A stretch of DNA of 64,000 bases from Parapedobacter indicus (GTDB taxonomy: Bacteria; Bacteroidota; Bacteroidia; Sphingobacteriales; Sphingobacteriaceae). The stretch is from assembly GCF_900113765.1 (NCBI RefSeq), contig NZ_FOQO01000002.1, forward strand, positions 248,001 through 312,000, given 5' to 3'. Each line of letters starts with the position of its first letter. The first letter of the stretch is position 1. Under the pieces are notes generated by a model. The model did no database searches. It was given only the letters and a program-made list of their open reading frames with translations, and had not been told where the DNA came from. Shown one piece after another: positions 17,187 to 26,168 of this stretch. The position numbers were made by a program, and so were the translations under genes.

Positions 17187-18062
17187 ATGAATAATTACCA
17201 CAAATACCTACATATACGAGACATCGACCGCGATTTGGGCTTCTATGTTACCACGGTTGGTTACAATAAAATAGACAAGCATACCCAATATCCAGACGTG
17301 AGCCAGCACCCGGAGGATCATGTCTTTTCCTGGAATAAAGGACGCATCCTGGATGGGTATTACATCGTCTTTATCACCAGCGGACGTGGCGTATTTGAAT
17401 CGGCTAACACAGCGCCCCAGGTTATCGAGTCGGGCATGTGCTTCCTCTTATTCCCCGGTATTTGGCACCGGTACAAGCCCGATCCCGCATTCGGATGGGA
17501 AGAATATTGGGTCGGCTTTAATGGCAATTATCCGCAACATGTCATGAACCGCCTCTTCGACCCCCGGTCTCCGTTCATCAAGACAGGATTGAGCAAAGAT
17601 ATCATGGCTGCGTTTACCCAGTTATTGGGTACGGTTTCACAGGCTCAAATGGGTTACCAGCAAATCATCGCGGGCACCACGTTGCAAATTATCGGGCTGC
17701 TCAATCGGATCAACCTCACCGAGAAAACAGACAACGATCCGGAATCTATCTGGGTATCCAAAGCCATACTTACCCTTCAGAGTGAACTTGCGAACCCCAT
17801 TCGCATGGAAGATCTAGCCGCAGAATTTCCAATCAGCTATTCAAAATTCAGAAAGTCCTTTAAACGGCTTACCGGTAAATCTCCCAATCAATACCACCTC
17901 GATCTTCGTTTAGATAAGGCCGAAGAACTCCTAAAAACCACGCATCTCACGGTTACGGAAATCGGTTACCATACGGGCTTTGATTCACCGTTTTATTTTT
18001 CACGGCTATTTAAAAAGAAGTTTGGGATTTCGCCTAAAACGCTACGCGGCTCTTCTGTGTAA
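17187..18062 (+). CDS. AraC-family transcriptional regulator
   Basis: A 291-residue regulator. ATG 17187 (MNNYHKYLHIRDIDRDLG) is preferred to an upstream TTG at 17172. The N-terminal half is a cupin-type ligand-binding domain (GYYIVFITSGRGVFES, then GMCFLLFPGIWHRYKPD, GWEEYWVGFNG). The C-terminal about 100 residues are the double helix-turn-helix: PIRMEDLAAEFPISYSKFRK for the first, and TVTEIGYHTGFDSPFYFSRL for the second, with FKKKFGISPKTLR closing it. It is divergent from the PhyH-isomerase operon and upstream of the susCD-rhamnosidase genes, which are its likely targets. Its own promoter carries a perfect inverted repeat, suggesting autoregulation. Confidence 0.92.
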   Translation: MNNYHKYLHIRDIDRDLGFYVTTVGYNKIDKHTQYPDVSQHPEDHVFSWNKGRILDGYYIVFITSGRGVFESANTAPQVIESGMCFLLFPGIWHRYKPDPAFGWEEYWVGFNGNYPQHVMNRLFDPRSPFIKTGLSKDIMAAFTQLLGTVSQAQMGYQQIIAGTTLQIIGLLNRINLTEKTDNDPESIWVSKAILTLQSELANPIRMEDLAAEFPISYSKFRKSFKRLTGKSPNQYHLDLRLDKAEELLKTTHLTVTEIGYHTGFDSPFYFSRLFKKKFGISPKTLRGSSV

Positions 18063-18114
18063 CCGGCGCACAGGTTTCGACACGGGGATATTTTACAAGT
18101 TCGGGTTAATATAG

Positions 18115-18122
18115 TAACTTTG
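18115..18122 (+). promoter_or_regulatory. -7 box of the VapBC-like pair
   Basis: TAACTTTG is an exact TAnnTTTG match, 37 bp before the antitoxin ATG. The corresponding -33 region is poor (TTTT at about 20 bp upstream), so the call is moderate. Confidence 0.4.
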
Positions 18123-18158
18123 TAGTGTCTCGATTAGTGAGTATAAATAAGGTTTATC

Positions 18159-18401
18159 ATGAGAATCACCATTGAAATAGACAATAAGAATGACTTGGAA
18201 AAGCTATCAGCTTTATTTAAGACATTTAAGATAAATACGGTTAATGTGATTCCTTCCATTGGTTTGGATGCCGCTGCCAAAATAAGCAAGGGAAATAAGA
18301 AAATTAACCCTAATGCATTGTTTGGCATCTGGGCCGGTAGACCGAGAACATTGGAAAATATCCGCGAGGTTGCCTGGCAAAGAAATCCGTCCGTTAAATA
18401 A
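18159..18401 (+). CDS. VapB-like antitoxin
   Basis: An 80-residue protein starting MRITIEIDNKNDLEKLSALF, with a C-terminal LFGIWAGRPRTLENIREVAW segment. The closing pattern, LFGIW followed by a charged Arg-rich helix, is typical of antitoxin tails that insert into PIN-domain toxins. The gene ends 3 bp before the PIN-domain gene. The DNA-binding fold at the N-terminus is not certain. Assignment rests on the tail and its neighbour. Confidence 0.7.
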   Translation: MRITIEIDNKNDLEKLSALFKTFKINTVNVIPSIGLDAAAKISKGNKKINPNALFGIWAGRPRTLENIREVAWQRNPSVK

Positions 18402-18404
18402 GCC

Positions 18405-18773
18405 ATGGTTTTATGTGACACGAATATATTTATCCATGCCTTCAATGGCAGGCAGGAAACCATAGACCGGCTACAGTTAATCGGGTTGGAACAGATAGTG
18501 CTTTCAGCTATCACTGTGATGGAGCTCTACCAAGGCATGGGCAATAAGACAGAGTTGGCACAAATAAAAAGGAAAATCAAGTATTATGATGTCGTGGAGA
18601 TCGACAACGTTATTTCAGTTCTGGCAACAGAATTGATAGAAAAATTTAAACTAAGCCACGGACTGCAAATACCGGATGCCATTATCGGGGCCTCCGCAGT
18701 CATCCATCAAATTCCGCTTTATACCTACAATACCAAGGACTTTAATTTTATTCCCGGTATCCAGTTGATGTAA
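18405..18773 (+). CDS. PIN-domain ribonuclease toxin (VapC-like)
   Basis: A 122-residue PIN-domain protein. The four acidic active-site residues are in place: Asp5 (VLCDTNIFIHAF), Glu40 (TVMELYQGM), Asp91 (LQIPDAIIGA) and Asp112 (NTKDFNFIPG). VapC toxins cleave structured RNA, often initiator tRNA or rRNA, and are held in check by the upstream antitoxin. The final 26 bp overlap the 3' end of the convergent sulfatase gene, so the two transcripts are antisense at their ends. Confidence 0.88.
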   Translation: MVLCDTNIFIHAFNGRQETIDRLQLIGLEQIVLSAITVMELYQGMGNKTELAQIKRKIKYYDVVEIDNVISVLATELIEKFKLSHGLQIPDAIIGASAVIHQIPLYTYNTKDFNFIPGIQLM

Positions 18774-20835
18774 AAAAGCACTCCTGCGGCACCTGTTGTT
18801 TGGTTCCATCCGGTCCCTGCCATATCAGCCCTGTATTTTGAGGGTCTGCCCCGGCAGACCGCTTTACATACCATTCGATGGGATGCAGCCCCGCAGCTAA
18901 TACTACAGAACCGCTCTTTGCCATTGGATTAAAATCTTTGTCGATTACCTGAATCTGGTGTATTTTCAGAAAAGATTGTCCTTCGGAATCCTGGGAAAAC
19001 GTATATGCTCCTTCCACCGGAATCCGGATATATCCTTTGTAAAGCAAAACGTCATCTGGTTGATAAGACTCCGGAGTTTGACCTGTCAGTCCTGTTACAT
19101 GATGAGCTGGCACTGTGTCGGATGCCTGCGGTATCCAAGGAGTACGGCTTTTTTCCACGTACAACGTTAGCCCGGGCGTTAATCCCGTTATCGTTACGGC
19201 GGGTACCGGCGCATTGTCATATGGGCGGGCGGCACTGGTATCAGACTTACGTACCTGCAATACGCGCGCTTTCATCTGTTCTTGGAGTTCCGGCAGATCA
19301 TCGGCTTTATTGGTTGTTTGCTGCGGATCCTTTCGGATGTCATAGATCTCAAAATCGTCGTCTGCATCCTGCACGTCATAACGCACGCCTACATAATCCA
19401 TTAACCGGATGAGCTGCATTTGCCCCCGCCGTTTTCCCCGGTGTTCCGGAACAAAATCGGGATACGCAGGTACGCGTGATGGATGGAAATATTCCGAATA
19501 AATTAACGGCTGTGCCTGTTTGCCCCTACCGGTAAGTGTGGGGACTAATGACACGCCATCTACACCCACCGGAGCCGACAAGTCAGCCATATCCACAAAC
19601 GTAGGCAACCAATCGTACGATGCACTCGGAAGGTCGATGATTTTACCGGCGGGAATCATTCCCGGCCACCGGACAATCGTGGATGTGCGTATGCCTCCCT
19701 CGTACAGGTCCCGCTTGATACCATCAAATTGCGCAAAGCTATCAAAAAAGTCTGCCTCATAGGTCACAAATTCCTCTTTCGGCAGGTAGCTTTCCTGCGA
19801 AGGACCGTTGTCAGAGGTAAAGACCACCAGCGTATTTTCGTCGATATGCAGGTCTTCCAGGAGTTGCAGCAGGTCACCAACCTGTTGGTCAATCCGCTTA
19901 TTCACACACGCAAACCGCTTATAGGTATCCGGCCAGGGCACTTCGGGGGTCGCTGGGTTACCATCATCATCATACGTAGCATCTGCATATTGCGGATCCA
20001 TGAATGAATCGATCTCGCCCGAAGCCGTGTTGATCATGTGTCCCGGTTTACCCACCCATTGCATCCCGCCACGCAGTCCACCCCCGGCCGGATAGGCCTG
20101 TGTAGGCAGCTGCAACTTGGCATGTGGCGTATCGTATGCTAAGTACATGAAGAAAGGCTTATCGGAATCGGGGCCATTTTGGTGATCCTTGATGTATTTT
20201 TTTGCAGCCGCTGTAAAGAGATCTCCGGTATAACATTTATCTAACCCTGCACTTACCTCGGTATTGTTTTCCCACACTTCTTTAGGGCCTTTGTGCGGCC
20301 CTTCTTTGGGATAATGTTCGTGCCCATCGCTATGCCGGATGTATCCGTAATAATAATCAAATCCCCTTTTCAATGGATGTGCAGGCCAGTCCGGTCCCTT
20401 GCCTTTGCCCTGCAACCCCCATTTGCCAATGGCAGCCGTTGCATACCCAGCTTCCTTTAACACGCTGGCCATGGTATAGTTGTCTTCCAGCGCTTTGTCA
20501 AACTGATTATCGCGTACATTGGCATGCCCCTGTGTTTTACCCAACAGGATAGACGCACGGGAGGGTGCACAAACGGGTGCGGCACAATAGTGTTGGGTAA
20601 GCATCGCTCCTTCAGCAGCCATCCGGTCGAGTGATGGCGTGTATAAGCGGGGCTGTCCATCCTTCCGCTGATTTTGAAAGAAAACGCCGATGTCGCCGCT
20701 GCCGAGATCGTCGGTCAGGATAAAAATGATGTTGGGTTTTTGCGTCAGTTGCTGTCCAATAACGGGGTCTACCGTGCTGATCAGCCCGACTAGCATCCCC
20801 GTAACGATCAAAAAATGTATTTTTTCGCTATTCAT
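18748..20835 (-). CDS. Sulfatase with C-terminal PA14-type domain
   Basis: A 695-residue exported S1-family sulfatase. The signal peptide spans about residues 1-28. The metal site begins IIFILTDDLGSGDIG, and the formylglycine motif is CAPSRAS with Cys89. Residues 1-520 form the alkaline-phosphatase-like core. From about 585 there is a PA14-like beta domain (LLYKGYIRIPVEGAYTFSQD, then AAGLHPIEWYVKRSAG and TGLIWQGPDG), a carbohydrate-binding accessory module. It abuts the upstream sulfatase, whose stop codon ends at the base before this ATG. It acts in the periplasm or at the surface, on sulfated glycans presumably. It needs a formylglycine-generating enzyme, which is not in this window. Confidence 0.93.
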   Translation of the reverse strand: MNSEKIHFLIVTGMLVGLISTVDPVIGQQLTQKPNIIFILTDDLGSGDIGVFFQNQRKDGQPRLYTPSLDRMAAEGAMLTQHYCAAPVCAPSRASILLGKTQGHANVRDNQFDKALEDNYTMASVLKEAGYATAAIGKWGLQGKGKGPDWPAHPLKRGFDYYYGYIRHSDGHEHYPKEGPHKGPKEVWENNTEVSAGLDKCYTGDLFTAAAKKYIKDHQNGPDSDKPFFMYLAYDTPHAKLQLPTQAYPAGGGLRGGMQWVGKPGHMINTASGEIDSFMDPQYADATYDDDGNPATPEVPWPDTYKRFACVNKRIDQQVGDLLQLLEDLHIDENTLVVFTSDNGPSQESYLPKEEFVTYEADFFDSFAQFDGIKRDLYEGGIRTSTIVRWPGMIPAGKIIDLPSASYDWLPTFVDMADLSAPVGVDGVSLVPTLTGRGKQAQPLIYSEYFHPSRVPAYPDFVPEHRGKRRGQMQLIRLMDYVGVRYDVQDADDDFEIYDIRKDPQQTTNKADDLPELQEQMKARVLQVRKSDTSAARPYDNAPVPAVTITGLTPGLTLYVEKSRTPWIPQASDTVPAHHVTGLTGQTPESYQPDDVLLYKGYIRIPVEGAYTFSQDSEGQSFLKIHQIQVIDKDFNPMAKSGSVVLAAGLHPIEWYVKRSAGADPQNTGLIWQGPDGTKQQVPQECFFTSTGYRE

Positions 20836-22461
20836 TTAGGGTAAGTTAATTGGTTTTTCACTATAAGTTGTCCGTTCGCTGTCCCACCAATCATCACCGG
20901 GGTCAAAATCCGGCGACAAAAATTCCATCCGTTGCCGCTCCAACTGCAGAAGCCGCTTATTTGCCACCCCCTTCAGGTAATCACGTTCCCTGGCTGCGTC
21001 GTATTCCGGGTCGGGAATCGGATAGCTGGCCCCATGTGTCTGCAAATAGGCCTGCAGTTCATCAGCAAGTGCCGTTACCTGCTCTTTATGCGCGGATGAC
21101 ACCTCCTGCAACTCCCCGGGGTCCGTCGCCAGGTTATAGAGTTCGTCCCGACCATCTTCATAATAATGAATAAGTTTCCAATCGCCTTTTCGAATGATGG
21201 AGGACGGTTCCCCGCCTTGGTTACCATAGTGCGGATAGTGCCAGATGAGTGATCGCTCGGCCGCGGGCTTTCCCTCCAGCAACGGCCGCAAACTCACGCC
21301 ATCCGTATGTGCTTCGGGATGCAACGCCAACCCTGCCAAATCCAGTATCGTCGGATAAAAATCCATGCCGGTAACCGGCGTGGCGAAGTACTTGCCACCT
21401 TCGGTCAGCCCGGGAGCTTTGATAAAATAGGGAACACGGATACCACCCTCAAACTGGTATCCTTTGCCGCCCCTAAGTGGCAGATTGGACGTAGCGAACG
21501 CATCCCCGGCCGATACCCCGCCGTTATCCGAAGTAAATATTACAATCGTGTTTTCCGCCATTCCAGCCTCATCCAGTGCCGCTAACACCACACCCACTGC
21601 GTCATCCATCGTTTCAACCAGTCCGGCATATACCGGATTGTCTTGCACTTGCCGCATCGGAAGGTATTTCCCCATTTCGAATCCCTTTGGAGCAATCCCC
21701 TGATCCTGGGCTTTCTGTCTATATTTGTTCCATTTCTCCCGAGTGGTCTGTATCGGACCATGCACAGCATAGAACGATAAGAATGCAAATACCGGCTGCC
21801 CGGTTTGGCGGGGATTATTCGCCCGCAGAAACGTAGCTGTTTCTTCTGCCAAGCGCATGGTGAGGTTTTCTCCAGGTACTTTGTTTTCCAAATTTGGGTT
21901 TTCCCAGGGGGAAAAGTAACCGCCCTTTGGACTGCCGCTATCCCAGCCCCCTTTGTTGATCTCGAAGCCGTGATCTTCCGGCCACGACCCTTTGCTTCCC
22001 AAGTGCCATTTGCCTGCAAAGAAGGTTTTATATCCGGCGGCTTTCAGCGCCTCGGGGAGCGTTACAAAGTCGTGCTGCAAGGCCGTGCCATAAGCTGCCG
22101 GCAACAGTTTACTGTAACGTCCTTGTTTTCTCCAATCGGTTCCATGCCGGGCACCGATATAGTCGGTAATCCCATGTCGAACGGGCGATTTCCCGCTCAT
22201 GATACTGGCCCGGGAGGGGCTGCAAACCTGGCATGCGGAGTATCCGGCGTTAAATACCGCGCCTTCCGCGGCAATGCGGTCAATGTGGGGTGTTTCATAA
22301 TAAGTACTTCCGGTGCAGCTCAGATCACGGTAACCCAAGTCATCCGCGAGGATGAAAACGACATTAGGCCGCAACGATTTTTCCTGTGCCCGAACGTCCA
22401 GTGGAAAAGCGTCCAGGCCGATCATCATGGTAACCAACAGATAGTAAATCGTATGTTTCAT
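20836..22461 (-). CDS. Sulfatase, 541 aa
   Basis: An S1-family sulfatase with a signal peptide (about 1-25, cleavage near VRAQ). The metal site opens NVVFILADDLGYRDLSCTG; the formylglycine motif is CSPSRAS with Cys80. Further core motifs are FFAGKWHLGSKG, TIVIFTSDNGGVSAGD and the C-terminal RKGDWKLIHYYEDG. The C-terminus is a short beta subdomain without accessory modules. It is the middle of three tandem sulfatases, 7 bp downstream of the third. Three non-identical sulfatases in a row suggest a multiply sulfated substrate with different linkages. Confidence 0.94.
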   Translation of the reverse strand: MKHTIYYLLVTMMIGLDAFPLDVRAQEKSLRPNVVFILADDLGYRDLSCTGSTYYETPHIDRIAAEGAVFNAGYSACQVCSPSRASIMSGKSPVRHGITDYIGARHGTDWRKQGRYSKLLPAAYGTALQHDFVTLPEALKAAGYKTFFAGKWHLGSKGSWPEDHGFEINKGGWDSGSPKGGYFSPWENPNLENKVPGENLTMRLAEETATFLRANNPRQTGQPVFAFLSFYAVHGPIQTTREKWNKYRQKAQDQGIAPKGFEMGKYLPMRQVQDNPVYAGLVETMDDAVGVVLAALDEAGMAENTIVIFTSDNGGVSAGDAFATSNLPLRGGKGYQFEGGIRVPYFIKAPGLTEGGKYFATPVTGMDFYPTILDLAGLALHPEAHTDGVSLRPLLEGKPAAERSLIWHYPHYGNQGGEPSSIIRKGDWKLIHYYEDGRDELYNLATDPGELQEVSSAHKEQVTALADELQAYLQTHGASYPIPDPEYDAARERDYLKGVANKRLLQLERQRMEFLSPDFDPGDDWWDSERTTYSEKPINLP

Positions 22462-22468
22462 CTTGTAC

Positions 22469-23893
22469 CTACTTTTTAACGGTTAAGGGAAGTTTTGCAT
22501 CCACCTGCTCATGCCAGGCCAGGATATCCGTTAACAGCTCATCACGTTTTTCAATCGCGTCGTTAGCGAGGTTATGCTGTTCACTTATATCGTTACGAAG
22601 ATTATACAGTTCAACGGCCCGGTTTGTCGACAAGCGGTCCCTACCCCCATCCAGCAACCATTCCTCGTGGTAAAGCAGTAGTTTCCAGTCGCCCTTCCGT
22701 ACCACGGTAACCGGCCGGGTCCTGAAATCGGTATCCCTTGCTCCCGGATCTGCCTTGTCCAGGTAACCGGGAAAGAACCAGAATTTTGGTTTTCTCACGG
22801 AAGAACCGGTTCCCGCAAATATCTCCACCAGGCTTTCGCCATCCAGCACCTTATCTGTCGGCAGCTTACCCCCTGCCAGTTCTACAAAAGTAGGATAAAG
22901 ATCGGTATTTAACACCGGTATATCGGTAGTTGACCCCGCTTTGATCTTTCCCGGCCAACGGGCAATGAGCGGAACCCGGATACCGCCCTCGTAGTATGCA
23001 CCCTTAAACGCCCGGAGGGGGTGCTGGGAGGAACGGGGCAGGCCGCCGTTGTCAGACATGAAGATGACGAGCGTGCGATCCGCGATTCCCAATGCGTTGA
23101 TCTTTTCCAGCAGCTGCCCCACGCCATCGTCCATCTGGGCATTCATCGCCGCAAACCGATCATCACCGTGCAAAGTCCCCTTCGGTTTCTTTCCGAAGTG
23201 GTCATACCATTCTTCCCGGGCCTGGATGGCCATGTGGGTGGCATGATGGGCTACATAGAGGAAAAATGGGCCGTCTTTATGGGCTTCCATAAACGCACAG
23301 GCGTCTTCTGTGATCCGGTAAATGCCTTTCGGATCGTTCGTTTCCTTAAACTCCTTTTCTTTTGGCACCTTCATCTCGGCACCTACATCGAACCCCTGAT
23401 CCGAAGGGCGCGTGCCGGCGCCGCCCCCTAAGTGCCATTTCCCGAACATCGCGGTGGCATATCCATTGGCCTTGAGAGCCTCGGCAACGGTAAAATTTTC
23501 AGCGGGAAGAACCGTGCTGTTCGGCGTGGGTGTCAGGCGCATTTTTTCTTTAGGTCCTCTATCTGTTGAATTAACCGCATATACACCATGCCTTGGCGTA
23601 TACTGCCCCGATAAAAGGCACGCCCGGCTGGGTGCGCAGTTGCCCGCGGCGGCATATGCGTTGGTGAACACTTTGCCTTCCTTGGCTAGCTGATCAATAT
23701 GAGGTGTCTCATAAAAATCCGACCCCATAAAACCGGCATCTTTCCATCCCATGTCGTCGATCAGGATGAGCACAATATTGGGCTTTTCATCTTGGGCCTG
23801 GGCAGCGTGTGCCGGAAGGATGATCCAGAGAAGCATTGCGAGCCAAAGACTGCGGCAGTGAAGTTGGAAGGGTGGCTTTTTGTAGTATATCAT
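22469..23893 (-). CDS. Sulfatase, about 474 aa
   Basis: An S1-family sulfatase. The open frame could start at GTG 23902, but ATG 23893 (MIYYKKPPFQLHCRSLWLAM) is preferred and gives a signal peptide ending near AAQAQ. Core motifs are NIVLILIDDMGWKDAGFMGSD, formylglycine motif CAPSRAC (Cys86 from the ATG), AMFGKWHLGGGAG, LVIFMSDNGG and VVRKGDWKLLLYHEEW. It is the first of the three tandem sulfatases, starting 14 bp after the esterase stop. The substrate is not deducible, although the PETPHI-type spacing is as in many glycan sulfatases. Confidence 0.94.
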   Translation of the reverse strand: MIYYKKPPFQLHCRSLWLAMLLWIILPAHAAQAQDEKPNIVLILIDDMGWKDAGFMGSDFYETPHIDQLAKEGKVFTNAYAAAGNCAPSRACLLSGQYTPRHGVYAVNSTDRGPKEKMRLTPTPNSTVLPAENFTVAEALKANGYATAMFGKWHLGGGAGTRPSDQGFDVGAEMKVPKEKEFKETNDPKGIYRITEDACAFMEAHKDGPFFLYVAHHATHMAIQAREEWYDHFGKKPKGTLHGDDRFAAMNAQMDDGVGQLLEKINALGIADRTLVIFMSDNGGLPRSSQHPLRAFKGAYYEGGIRVPLIARWPGKIKAGSTTDIPVLNTDLYPTFVELAGGKLPTDKVLDGESLVEIFAGTGSSVRKPKFWFFPGYLDKADPGARDTDFRTRPVTVVRKGDWKLLLYHEEWLLDGGRDRLSTNRAVELYNLRNDISEQHNLANDAIEKRDELLTDILAWHEQVDAKLPLTVKK

Positions 23894-23907
23894 GGCTATC
23901 ACGTTGG

Positions 23908-24762
23908 CTAGTGAAGGTCCAGCGAGCTTTTTTCATCCGGTTTCAATACCCCCAGGGAAACCAGAAAGTCGTCTGCGGCACGTAATGTCTGCGCATAATA
24001 CCGTTGTCCTTTGTTGAAATTAAAAAAGCCGTGGGTGGCCCCCTCGTACAGTTTCAGGTCGCAACGGCTACCTACGTCCTCCATGAGCTGCTGGTAACGC
24101 TGGGCCGTAGCCACGGGAATCAGACGGTCTTGCGTGCCCACCATGAACAACGTAGGTGGCGCTCCACGCTGTATCGCATGCATGGGCGAAAAACCGGTAT
24201 ACGCATCACCGATCCGCTCATATCCATATCCGTCGGGACCGTTGTCGATCACCGGATTGAACAGCACGAGGGCATTGGGCTTACAGCTGACCGAAAGGTC
24301 GTCGCCGGGATCATTATGACCATCGATTAGGGCCGTGGCAGCGGCGAGATGCCCTCCTGCCGATCCACCGGCCCCCACGATGCGGTCCGGATGGATGTGG
24401 AAGTCGGCCGCATGGCTACGAAGGTACCGCATGGCCGACTTGGCATCGGTCAGCGCATCAAACGGTGTAGTACCGTGGCGCTTCAGTACCCGGTAGTCGA
24501 CCAGGAAACACACCATCCCCCGTTTCGTGAAATGTTCAGCATGTGGTCTGAATTGCTGGATCGACCCGGAGTTCCAACCTCCGCCGAAAAAAAACACCAT
24601 GGCGGGAAGCCCAGCGGCCTCTTGGTAGCCGGATGGGTAGTGGACATCCATATATAGCAATGCGGTATCGGCCTGTTTATAAAGCACCCGCACACTGTCT
24701 TGCGGAAACGCAAAAAACGGAATACCGATCACGAAAAAGATAAGGAATCGTTTAATGCTCAT
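23908..24762 (-). CDS. Alpha/beta-hydrolase esterase (acetylxylan esterase/BD-FAE-like)
   Basis: A 284-residue exported esterase. Start placed at 24762 (MSIKRFLIFFVIGIPFFAF, signal peptide); upstream in-frame codons to 24786 exist. The oxyanion-hole FFFGGGWNSGS corresponds to the HGGG motif of the hormone-sensitive-lipase-like family but has Phe in place of His. The nucleophile is in GAGGSAGGHLAAA, the acid in VGTQDRLIP and the His in YEGATHGFFNF. This group removes acyl groups from carbohydrate or plant cell-wall material. It sits between eboF and the sulfatases, so it probably deacylates the same substrate. Confidence 0.88.
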   Translation of the reverse strand: MSIKRFLIFFVIGIPFFAFPQDSVRVLYKQADTALLYMDVHYPSGYQEAAGLPAMVFFFGGGWNSGSIQQFRPHAEHFTKRGMVCFLVDYRVLKRHGTTPFDALTDAKSAMRYLRSHAADFHIHPDRIVGAGGSAGGHLAAATALIDGHNDPGDDLSVSCKPNALVLFNPVIDNGPDGYGYERIGDAYTGFSPMHAIQRGAPPTLFMVGTQDRLIPVATAQRYQQLMEDVGSRCDLKLYEGATHGFFNFNKGQRYYAQTLRAADDFLVSLGVLKPDEKSSLDLH

Positions 24763-24815
24763 AGGGATCATCAATGAAGGGTGCAAGCAAAAGCAGACAA
24801 GACAAAGACGCCCTG

Positions 24816-26168
24816 TTATGCGAAAATACTGTTCAGGATGATCTCTTTAATTTCAATCGGTTCCACTACGGCCGCTTCCTGGCTTTTTCGGGTGATTAAC
24901 ACCGGATAGTAATCTTCCGAAACGCGGACAGCCCCGTGCGAACCTTTTACCAAGGTAGCGTCCAACGGGATGACATCAAGCACATACCGGAAGCCGAGCT
25001 TCTTGCGCAGCAATTTGTAGGCGGCACGCGCTTTGGACGTCATAAACATTTCCACGGGATCGTACCCCGGCTTTTTGTGAATATCCACCACGCGTGCATA
25101 ATCCGGAGCGACTTTATCATCCAGCCAGAAGTAATACGTAAACCAGCTATCGGGCTTCGCTACGGCGACTAAATCACCTGCCCGCTCGTGGTCGATGTGT
25201 TCCTCTTTTTTACCCGTGCCGTCCAATAGCTGCTCAATCCCCGGTACATTTTCCAACAGCTGCCTGACCTGCTGCTTCACTTCTTCGCTTTCCGTGTAGA
25301 TATGGGCTACCTGATGATCGGACACGGCAAACGCCCGGGAAGCCCCGGCATCCAGCAATTCCAATCCGCGCTCCACGCGGATACCCAGCAAGCCGGCCTC
25401 GCGCAAGATCCGGTTGATGTGTATCGGGCGCGATACAGGTACAATGCCGTACTCCGATAATACAATCACATTGGCTCCCCGCTGCTCATAAAATCCGATC
25501 AGGCGCTCCAGCAATGCATCGATCTCCGCCACTTCCCTGCTTATTTTTGACAGATCCGGACCGAACTTCTGCTGGCAGTAATCCAGGTGTGGCAAATAAA
25601 CCAGGCTCAGCGTTGGGCTGTATTTTTCTTCAACATACATGGCCGCATTTGCAATCCATTGAGACGACGCAATATTTGCTCCCGGCCCCCAGAAACTGAA
25701 CAGCGGAAACTGGCCGAATTTCGCCTGCAGTTCATCCCGCAATGACGCGGGATACGCATAGCAGTCAGGCATCTTCCTCCCATCGGCTAGGTAGTTGGGG
25801 CGCGGGGTTACCGAATAATCCGCTCCGCAGTACATATTGTACCACCAAAAAAGCTGCGCACAGGTAAAAGCAGGGTCCATACGCTTAGCGGTATTCCAGA
25901 TAGACTCGGACTCCACGAGTTTATTGGACTGCTTCCAGAATTTTATTTCGCTGTCCGTACGATCGTACCATCCGTTGCCCACAATACCGTGTTCGGCTGG
26001 CCAGCGGCCCGTCACGTACGTGGTTTGCACGGCCGTGGTTACCGCGGGTAGCATCGGCTTAATTTTCGCTAACTGATTTCTTTTTAGGTAGGCTGTCAAA
26101 AAGGGCGTGTGATCGCCGACCAACGCAGACGATAAGCCTACGACGTCCAAAACAACGGTCTTATTCAT
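24816..26168 (-). CDS. eboF: EboF-like alkaline phosphatase superfamily / nucleotide pyrophosphatase
   Basis: A 450-residue phosphodiesterase/nucleotide pyrophosphatase-fold protein. Start at 26168 (MNKTVVLDVVGLSSALVGD) forms an ATGA overlap with the stop of eboE. Metal and catalytic residues are visible: Asp in VLDVVGL, the Thr nucleophile region AVTTAVQTTYVTGRWPAEHG, Asp and His in YLPHLDYCQQ, a Glu in VIVLSEYGI, then VSDHQVAHIY and GSHGAV. No signal peptide is evident. In ebo clusters an enzyme of this class is the last member. Its substrate is not known; export or activation of a small metabolite is the family-level hypothesis. Confidence 0.85.
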   Translation of the reverse strand: MNKTVVLDVVGLSSALVGDHTPFLTAYLKRNQLAKIKPMLPAVTTAVQTTYVTGRWPAEHGIVGNGWYDRTDSEIKFWKQSNKLVESESIWNTAKRMDPAFTCAQLFWWYNMYCGADYSVTPRPNYLADGRKMPDCYAYPASLRDELQAKFGQFPLFSFWGPGANIASSQWIANAAMYVEEKYSPTLSLVYLPHLDYCQQKFGPDLSKISREVAEIDALLERLIGFYEQRGANVIVLSEYGIVPVSRPIHINRILREAGLLGIRVERGLELLDAGASRAFAVSDHQVAHIYTESEEVKQQVRQLLENVPGIEQLLDGTGKKEEHIDHERAGDLVAVAKPDSWFTYYFWLDDKVAPDYARVVDIHKKPGYDPVEMFMTSKARAAYKLLRKKLGFRYVLDVIPLDATLVKGSHGAVRVSEDYYPVLITRKSQEAAVVEPIEIKEIILNSIFA

